DNA from: Candidatus Aminicenantota bacterium
Lineage (GTDB): Bacteria > Acidobacteriota > Aminicenantia > Aminicenantales > Saccharicenantaceae
DNA length: 64,000 nucleotides
NCBI GenBank assembly: GCA_014360015.1
Contig: JACIYJ010000002.1
Location: 124,001-188,000, forward strand
Direction: 5' to 3'
The notes beneath the pieces are model-generated. The model had not been told where the DNA came from. It saw only the letters and a program-made list of their open reading frames with translations, and did no database searches. Both the position numbers and the translations under genes were made by a program. Positions 58,126 through 64,000 of this stretch are shown in pieces (the first letter of the stretch is position 1; each line of letters starts with the position of its first letter).

Positions 58126-58938
58126 TTAGCCCAAGGCCACATCCAGGATCATCATAATCAGGAAGCCGATAATCAGGCCGGTGGTCGATAGGTCAGAATT
58201 GCCGCTCTGCTGGGAATCCGGGATGACTTCTTCCACCACCACAAAAATCATAGCCCCGGCGGCAAAGGCCAGAGCGTAAGGAAGAAAAGACAGGATCCGG
58301 GTGACGACTAAAGCTCCAAGAACTCCGGCGGCGGGCTCAACCAGACCCGAAAGCTGACCGAAGAAAAAGCTGCGATTCCTGGAGAGACCAGCCCCGCGCA
58401 GCGGTCCGGAGACGGCCAAACCTTCGGGCAGATTTTGTAAGCCAATGCCTAAGGCCAGAGCTACGGCTCCACTCAGGGTAGCTGTGGAAATGCCAAGAGA
58501 AGCGGCACCGAAAGCCACACCCACGGCCAGCCCTTCCGGAATGTTATGCAGGGTAATGGCCAGTACCAGAAGGGTAGTCTTGTGCCAGTGAGTCTTAAGG
58601 CCTTCAGATGATTCTTCGGGCAGAAACAAATGAAGATGGGGGAGAGTTCTATCGAGAATGAAGAGGAAGGCGGCTCCGAGAAAAAAGCCAAAAGCTGGCG
58701 GAAACCAGGAAGGCAAACCGCGGTTTTTTGACATTTCGATGGCCGGCGTCAGAAGTGACCAGAAGCTGGCGGCGATCATCACCCCGCCAGCGAAGCCCAG
58801 AAGGAAGTCCAGTAACTTGCGGTTTACAGTCCTGAACAGAAAAACAGAAGCGGCCCCCAGCGCGGTCATCAAATAGGTAAAAAGGGTAGCTAATAGAGCC
58901 TGAACAACGGGAGAGAGATTGGCTGCCTTCTGAAGCAT
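58126..58938 (-). CDS. ZIP-family metal transporter
   Basis: About 270 residues and eight predicted membrane helices. The metal-binding motif in TM4 is HNIPEGLAVG and the matching one in TM5 is LQNLPEGLAV; TM2-3 are followed by an acidic, His-containing loop (LPHLHLFLPEES). ZIP proteins import Zn2+, Fe2+ or related ions (ZupT-like). I use ATG 58938; an in-frame TTG at 58974 would add 12 basic residues, and neither has a clear ribosome site. Confidence 0.88.
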   Translation of the reverse strand: MLQKAANLSPVVQALLATLFTYLMTALGAASVFLFRTVNRKLLDFLLGFAGGVMIAASFWSLLTPAIEMSKNRGLPSWFPPAFGFFLGAAFLFILDRTLPHLHLFLPEESSEGLKTHWHKTTLLVLAITLHNIPEGLAVGVAFGAASLGISTATLSGAVALALGIGLQNLPEGLAVSGPLRGAGLSRNRSFFFGQLSGLVEPAAGVLGALVVTRILSFLPYALAFAAGAMIFVVVEEVIPDSQQSGNSDLSTTGLIIGFLIMMILDVALG

Positions 58939-58994
58939 CTTTTTTTTCAACAATAGAATTAATCTAAAATTCAAAAACAGTCAACATTATTTTC

Positions 58995-59022
58995 TTGAAA
59001 ACAGCCGAAGACCGGCTATAAA
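58995..59022 (+). promoter_or_regulatory. Promoter of the tricorn-like protease
   Basis: TTGAAA (58995-59000), a 16-nt spacer and TATAAA (59017-59022), each 5/6 to consensus. The protease ATG at 59055 has AAGGAGGAG directly upstream. Confidence 0.5.
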
Positions 59023-59054
59023 ATGGATGGATGATTACAAGTAAGGAGGAGGCT

Positions 59055-62000
59055 ATGGCCACTTTTTCCAGAAGAAAACTATCAGTTTTCTGGTTTATGG
59101 CGGCTTTTATTTTGTTAATGATGTTATCAGGTTGGCCAGGCCTGGCGGCTACAGAAGAAGCCAGAGTCTTGCGCTTTCCAGCCATTTATAAAGACACCGT
59201 AGTTTTTTCATATGCTGGAGACCTCTACACTGTAGCGGCTACTGGTGGAATTGCTCGCAAAATAACTTCACACATCGGCTATGAGGCTTTCGCCCGCTTT
59301 TCGCCGGATGGAAAACTCATAGCCTTTACCGGGGAATATGATGGAAATCGTGAAGTTTATCTCATTCCGGCCGAAGGCGGTGTTCCGGTGCGGCTGACTT
59401 ACACACCAGTTCTAACCAGAGATGATATTTCTGATCGAATGGGTCCAAACAACATCGTCATGGGCTGGACACCCGATGGAAAAAATATCGTCTTTCGTTC
59501 ACGGATGGCCGAGTGGAATGATTTTAACGGTCAGCTTTATCTGGTGCCTAAGGAAGGAGGAACGCCTGAAGAACTGCCACTGCCGCGTGGCGGCTTCTGT
59601 TCGTTTTCCCCGGATGGTCAGAAACTGGCTTTTAATCGCATCTTTCGCGAATTTAGAACATGGAAGAGGTATCGAGGCGGGATGGCTGATGACATCTGGA
59701 TTTATGATTTTAAGACCAAAAAGACTGAAAACATCACCAATAACCCGGCTTCGGATATCATCCCCATGTGGAGCGGCAATAAGATTTATTTTCTGTCTGA
59801 CCGAGATGAAAACAAAAGGTTTAATTTATACGTTTATGAGTTAGAAACTAAAACCACCAGAAAAATTACTGACTTTAAGGATTTTGATATCAAATTCCCA
59901 TCGCTCGGGCCTGATTCTATTGTCTTTGAAAACGGCGGTTATCTTTATAAGTTGGATTTAGCTTCAGAGAAAGTCAGTAAGATTCCGGTCTTTATAGCTG
60001 ACGACCAGGCAGGCTCCCGTCCGGAGCTGGTTAAAGTTTCGGACAAGATCAGCAATTTTGATCTTTCACCCGATGGTGCCAGGGCGCTGTTTGGTGCTCG
60101 CGGAGAAATTTTCACCGTGCCGGCCAAAAACGGTAACACCCGGAACCTGACCAACACTTCCGGTATTCACGAGCGAGGTGCCGTCTGGTCGCCTGATGGT
60201 CGGTGGATAGCTTTCATCTCCGATAAAACCGGACGTGAAGAAATCTACATTATGCCGCAGGATGGTTCAGCTGAGCCGACTCAACTGACCTTTAACTCTG
60301 ATTGTTACAAATACGCCATTGTCTGGTCGCCGGATAGCAAAAAGCTTCTGTGGTCAGATAGGATGTTCCGTTTGAATTATGTGGACATCGATAAAAAGCA
60401 GGTGGTGGAGGTGACGAAGGGCAAGGTCTGGGAAATCAGGGATTACACCTGGTCACCTGATTCCAACTGGATTGCCTATTCCCAGGAAGAAGAAAATGGT
60501 ATGGATAAAATCTATCTCTACAACCTGACGACCAAACAGACGATTGAAGTTACTGACGGCTGGTACTCTTCTTATTCGCCTTGTTTTAGCACCGACGGCA
60601 AATATTTGTTCTTTGTCTCTGATCGCGATTTTAACCCGGTTTACAGCCGCACCGAATGGAACCATGCTTATCTTTCGATGTCCAGGATTTATCTGGTGAC
60701 CTTATCTAAGGAAGTTAAATCTCCGTTTGAGCCAAAGAGCGATGAGGTGAAGATCACAGCAACAGAACCGGCCAAAACAGAAAAGTCCAAAGAAGACAAG
60801 CCTGCAGCCCAGGCCAGGCCTTCGACTGAGAAAGTAGTGGTCAAGGTTGACCCAGCTGGCCTTAAAGACAGAATCGTGGCTTTGCCAATAGAAGTGGCTA
60901 ACTATTTTGCTCTGACTTCAGTCGGCGATAAATTGTATTATCTGAAACGCTCTTATTTTGATCGCCAGACCAGCCTGAAGTATTACGACCTGACCAAACG
61001 CGAAGAGAAAGATCTCGGCAATATTTCTGCGTATGTTATTTCAGCTGACCAGAAGAAAATGCTGGTAGCTCAGGGAAGAGATTATGCTATCATCGATTTG
61101 CCCGTGGCTCCGGTTAAGATAGAAGAGAAGCTCAATCTATCCGGTATGGAAATGATGCTTGACCGCAAGGCTGAGTGGGCCCAGATTTTCGATGAGTGCT
61201 GGCGCCAGATGAAGGATTATTTCTATGCGCCCAACATGCACGGCGTTGACTGGGAAAAAGTCAGGGCTCAGTACGAACCCTTAGCTAAAGCCGTCAACCA
61301 TCGGGCTGACCTGACCTATGTCATCGGTGAGATGATCGGTGAGCTGAATTGCGGCCATACTTATGTCGGTGGCGGCGACCTGCCCCAGGTTAACAGGGTA
61401 AATGTGGGAAGGCTCGGGGCTAAGCTCGAGCGAGATAAAAGTACTGGTTTTTACCGGATAAAAAAGATCCTTGAAGGACAGAATTGGGACCGAGAGCTGC
61501 GCTCTCCTCTGACTGAAGTCGGGGTCAACGTCAGGGAAGGTGATTACATCATTGCAGTTAACGGAAAACCGGTCAACCAGGTTAAAGATATTTATGAATT
61601 GCTGGTTAACACTGCTGGCAAGCAGGTGACACTCAGAGTCAATTCACACCCAGCAGAAAAAGGCGCCCGGGAAGTGGTGGTGATTCCGATCGAGACTGAA
61701 AATAATCTTTATTACTACAACTGGGTCAAAAGGAATGCGGAAATCGTGGACAGAGCCACTAACGGCCAGGTTGGTTACATTCATGTTCCTGATATGGGAG
61801 TTCGCGGTTTGAATGAGTTTGTCAAACATTTCTACCCGCAGGTCAGTAAAAAAGCCTTGATCATCGATGTTCGTGGAAATGGTGGTGGTAATGTCTCGCC
61901 AATGTTGATCGAGCGCTTAGCTCGCCAGGTGGCCATGGTGGATATTGCCCGGGGATCAGTGCCCAGACCTGACCCGGCGGCTCTGATCATGGGACCCAAG

Positions 62001-62363
62001 GTCTGCTTGATAAACGAGTTCTCAGCTTCGGATGGAGACATTTTCCCATATCGTTTCAAACGCTACCAGCTGGGAAAACTCATCGGCAAAAGAACCTGGG
62101 GCGGAGTGGTCGGCATTCGGGGCACGCTGCCACTTGTAGACGGTGGTTACCTGAATAAACCAGAATTTGCCACCTACAGCTTAGAGGGTCAATGGATTAT
62201 CGAAGGCGAAGGAGTGGAGCCAGATATTTATGTGGACAACGATCCGGCTAAAGAATATGAAGGAATCGATGAGCAGCTGAACAAAGCTATTGAGGTTATT
62301 CTTGAAGAGCTCAAGACCAAGGAGCAGAAACTACCGCCAGTGCCGCCTTATCCGAAGAAGTAA
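59055..62363 (+). CDS. Tricorn-like protease (S41 family) with signal peptide
   Basis: About 1102 residues. A signal peptide is followed by two beta-propeller regions rich in WSPDG/FSPDGK repeats (about residues 40-350 and 350-680), a helical bundle, a PDZ domain (VREGDYIIAVNGKPV, about 820-880) and the S41 core with IDVRGNGGGN and the catalytic Ser in EFSASDGD (about 990-995). Archaeal tricorn degrades oligopeptides in the cytosol; this one is exported, so it probably trims peptides in the periplasm, together with the S9 and M28 enzymes. Confidence 0.9.
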   Translation: MATFSRRKLSVFWFMAAFILLMMLSGWPGLAATEEARVLRFPAIYKDTVVFSYAGDLYTVAATGGIARKITSHIGYEAFARFSPDGKLIAFTGEYDGNREVYLIPAEGGVPVRLTYTPVLTRDDISDRMGPNNIVMGWTPDGKNIVFRSRMAEWNDFNGQLYLVPKEGGTPEELPLPRGGFCSFSPDGQKLAFNRIFREFRTWKRYRGGMADDIWIYDFKTKKTENITNNPASDIIPMWSGNKIYFLSDRDENKRFNLYVYELETKTTRKITDFKDFDIKFPSLGPDSIVFENGGYLYKLDLASEKVSKIPVFIADDQAGSRPELVKVSDKISNFDLSPDGARALFGARGEIFTVPAKNGNTRNLTNTSGIHERGAVWSPDGRWIAFISDKTGREEIYIMPQDGSAEPTQLTFNSDCYKYAIVWSPDSKKLLWSDRMFRLNYVDIDKKQVVEVTKGKVWEIRDYTWSPDSNWIAYSQEEENGMDKIYLYNLTTKQTIEVTDGWYSSYSPCFSTDGKYLFFVSDRDFNPVYSRTEWNHAYLSMSRIYLVTLSKEVKSPFEPKSDEVKITATEPAKTEKSKEDKPAAQARPSTEKVVVKVDPAGLKDRIVALPIEVANYFALTSVGDKLYYLKRSYFDRQTSLKYYDLTKREEKDLGNISAYVISADQKKMLVAQGRDYAIIDLPVAPVKIEEKLNLSGMEMMLDRKAEWAQIFDECWRQMKDYFYAPNMHGVDWEKVRAQYEPLAKAVNHRADLTYVIGEMIGELNCGHTYVGGGDLPQVNRVNVGRLGAKLERDKSTGFYRIKKILEGQNWDRELRSPLTEVGVNVREGDYIIAVNGKPVNQVKDIYELLVNTAGKQVTLRVNSHPAEKGAREVVVIPIETENNLYYYNWVKRNAEIVDRATNGQVGYIHVPDMGVRGLNEFVKHFYPQVSKKALIIDVRGNGGGNVSPMLIERLARQVAMVDIARGSVPRPDPAALIMGPKVCLINEFSASDGDIFPYRFKRYQLGKLIGKRTWGGVVGIRGTLPLVDGGYLNKPEFATYSLEGQWIIEGEGVEPDIYVDNDPAKEYEGIDEQLNKAIEVILEELKTKEQKLPPVPPYPKK

Positions 62364-62705
62364 CAACGGCTAAGAGTCGCGTCAGGTAGTTGAGAGGTTA
62401 AGGTTGAATTTATACCGCAAATTTAAGAATTGATAAAGTGGCCAGGATTACTTAAGTCACTCTGATTAGAATTTCAGGTTCAGATATAGGCTTTATTTAA
62501 TGGAATTACCAGATCTTAAGATTTTTCAGAAAGCTGGTTCAGATAACAGTAGCTGGAAGAGTATTAAACAGGATAGCCAGAAGAACATAAATAATGGCAA
62601 TTTATGAGGATCAGACATAAATCCAGAGCTGGGGGTACTGGCCATTTCTGGAGAAAAATATTCTAAAAGGAAAACACAATATAATACTCAGGGAGAGAGA
62701 AAGAG
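62364..62705. other. Intergenic region before the M28 peptidase
   Basis: No gene is seen. A perfect TATAAT at 62680-62685 without a good -35 sits close to the start codon, and GGGAG (about 62691-62695) is the ribosome site. Confidence 0.3.
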
Positions 62706-64000
62706 ATGAGAAAAAATGTGAGATGGCTGTTAGCTCTTTCATTGGTTTTATGTTTTAACCTGACTCTTTTTCTCAGAGGTCAGGAGTTAGAGCTTAAAAG
62801 CACAGAATTCCTGAAAAAAGCTGTGGCTCAGGTCTCGGAACAGAACCTGGCCTCCACTATCAAGACTCTTCAATCGTTCAAGACTCGCAATTTGCTGTCA
62901 GAGCAGAAGGCCGTTAATTTCGGCATCGGTGCAGCCCGACGCTGGCTGCTCAAAGAATTCCAGAAGATTTCAGGACTGGAAGTCATTGATGATGGCTATT
63001 TGCTGCCGAAGCAAGGTGGTCGAATAGTTAAAGACACCGAACTTCATAACATCATGGCCATCAAGAGGGGTAAGAGTCAGAAAGAAAGGATCATCATCGT
63101 CAACGCTCATTACGACACCATCGCTGTTTCTAAGGACGGAAAATTCAATTATGAGGACGTCAACACCGAAGCTCCTGGTGCCAATGATGATGCCTCCGGG
63201 GTGGCCGCGGTGCTGGAAATGGCCAAGATCATTGCCGGCTACGAGACTGAGGCCACTATTCATTTCATCGCTTTTGCCGGTGAAGAGCAGGGTCTGGTCG
63301 GCTCAACCCTTTATGCCCAAAAAATGAAGCAGCAGGGAAAAAATGTTGAGGCCGTTCTCACTATGGATATGATTTCCAACATCAAAGCTGGCAATGGCTA
63401 CATAGAATCGACGCGGGTCAGAGTTTTCAGCGAAGATCCTAACGATTCACCCAGCCGGGAGTTAGCTCGCTATGTGCGGAGAATAGGTGAGATGGTTTTG
63501 CCGGCTATGGAGGTTGACCTGATTTTCCGGGCTGACCGTTTCGGTCGGGGCGGCGACCATACACCCTTTGTAGTTGAAGGCTATCCCGGAATTCGATTCA
63601 CAGAAGCCAGAGAAAATTACTCCAACCAGCACACCACGACCGATGTTTTTGACAACCTTTCTGTGCCCTATTGTGCTGATATCACCCGGATTATTTTAGC
63701 TTCAGTTCTGTCTTTAGCCTGCGCGCCTGAAGCACCGGTGGTGACCAACGAAAGAGGAGCTCCTCTTCTTGGCCGCGGTCAGGGTTATGATGCTGAGCTT
63801 CGCTGGAAGTGGCACGGAGAAATGAATAAAATTGCCGGGTTTAAGGTCTATGTCAGAGATACAAAGGCTCCGTTTTGGGAGCGAAGCTATTTTGCCGGAA
63901 AAACCGACTCTTTTATACTTAAAAACGTTTCCATCGATGACCTGACCTTCGGAGTGGCCGCCGTGGGCACAAATGGTCTGGAAAGCTTGGTCTCAGTTTA
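62706..64000 (+). CDS. M28-family zinc aminopeptidase, secreted (3' cut by window)
   Basis: At least 431 codons, open to the window edge. After a signal peptide comes an M28 catalytic domain: His135 and Asp137 in NAHYDT, the bridging Asp in GANDDASG, catalytic Glu pair in FAGEEQG, Asp in TMDMIS, and the last His in GDHTPF. All ligands of the two-zinc site are present. After the catalytic domain a FN3-like or Ig-like domain begins (LRWKWHGEM...). A Zn aminopeptidase/carboxypeptidase acting on peptides outside the cell is the expected role. Confidence 0.9.
   Translation, partial: MRKNVRWLLALSLVLCFNLTLFLRGQELELKSTEFLKKAVAQVSEQNLASTIKTLQSFKTRNLLSEQKAVNFGIGAARRWLLKEFQKISGLEVIDDGYLLPKQGGRIVKDTELHNIMAIKRGKSQKERIIIVNAHYDTIAVSKDGKFNYEDVNTEAPGANDDASGVAAVLEMAKIIAGYETEATIHFIAFAGEEQGLVGSTLYAQKMKQQGKNVEAVLTMDMISNIKAGNGYIESTRVRVFSEDPNDSPSRELARYVRRIGEMVLPAMEVDLIFRADRFGRGGDHTPFVVEGYPGIRFTEARENYSNQHTTTDVFDNLSVPYCADITRIILASVLSLACAPEAPVVTNERGAPLLGRGQGYDAELRWKWHGEMNKIAGFKVYVRDTKAPFWERSYFAGKTDSFILKNVSIDDLTFGVAAVGTNGLESLVSV

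Overview
The window looks like chromosome from a Gram-negative-type bacterium outside the well-studied phyla. Evidence for an outer membrane is an RND efflux system with a TolC-like channel, many lipoproteins and L,D-transpeptidases. The mix of a tricorn-like protease, secreted S9 and M28 peptidases, SBBP/FN3 secreted proteins, a HspR-controlled dnaK-dnaJ operon and OtsAB/TreT trehalose genes recalls Candidatus Aminicenantes/Acidobacteriota-like genomes. That placement is inference from gene content only; there is no rRNA here. The flanks are of moderate GC, while about 16.6-34.6 kb is clearly AT-rich with different codon use.

Layout. 1-6.7 kb: the end of a dihydrolipoyl dehydrogenase; a minus-strand cluster TetR regulator - phasin-like protein - ABC1 kinase - radical SAM protein with a perfect palindromic operator; and a divergent malic enzyme with a good promoter and terminator. 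7.2-10.6 kb: a coiled-coil lipoprotein, two L,D-transpeptidases and an anchored protein of unknown role (envelope cluster). 10.7-16.2 kb: dnaK-dnaJ-hspR behind a HAIR-like operator, with a strongly structured dnaK-dnaJ spacer, then a primary-type sigma factor and a DnaC/IstB-like ATPase. A tRNA-Asn follows at 16550-16625.

16.6-30.5 kb: a defence island starting beside tRNA-Asn and bracketed by a 187-bp inverted repeat (16971-17157 / 29998-30184) that carries a promoter and the start of an excisionase-like HTH gene. Inside is one compact operon: HTH protein, PLD-nuclease/SNF2 helicase, MntA-HepT toxin-antitoxin pair, Eco57I-class DNA methyltransferase and a RloC-like zinc-hook ATPase with a candidate anticodon-nuclease triad. 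Downstream are a frameshifted HEPN-type gene, two tiny coupled ORFs, an AlbA_2 (Schlafen-like) regulator and a DUF2851 fragment. The methyltransferase's C-terminal tail recurs four times at module borders. 30.5-34.6 kb: an mrr gene split by one in-frame stop, and two relics of an IS3-family element flanking a WYL regulator and two lipoproteins.

34.6-64 kb: an S9 peptidase; a TreT-like glycosyltransferase and fused OtsAB; a truncated nitroreductase; a PtsN-like protein coupled to a MgtA-type P-type ATPase with a roughly 490-nt structured leader; a giant SBBP/FN3 secreted protein; a TolC-MFP-RND efflux operon; a metzincin-TPR protein; a ZIP transporter; a tricorn-like protease; and a 3'-cut M28 peptidase.

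The most promising candidate for an undescribed system is the 17.0-26.6 kb operon. It joins a helicase-methyltransferase-ATPase restriction-like core to an embedded MntA-HepT pair and a suicide tRNase-like third component, inside an inverted-repeat-bounded island.
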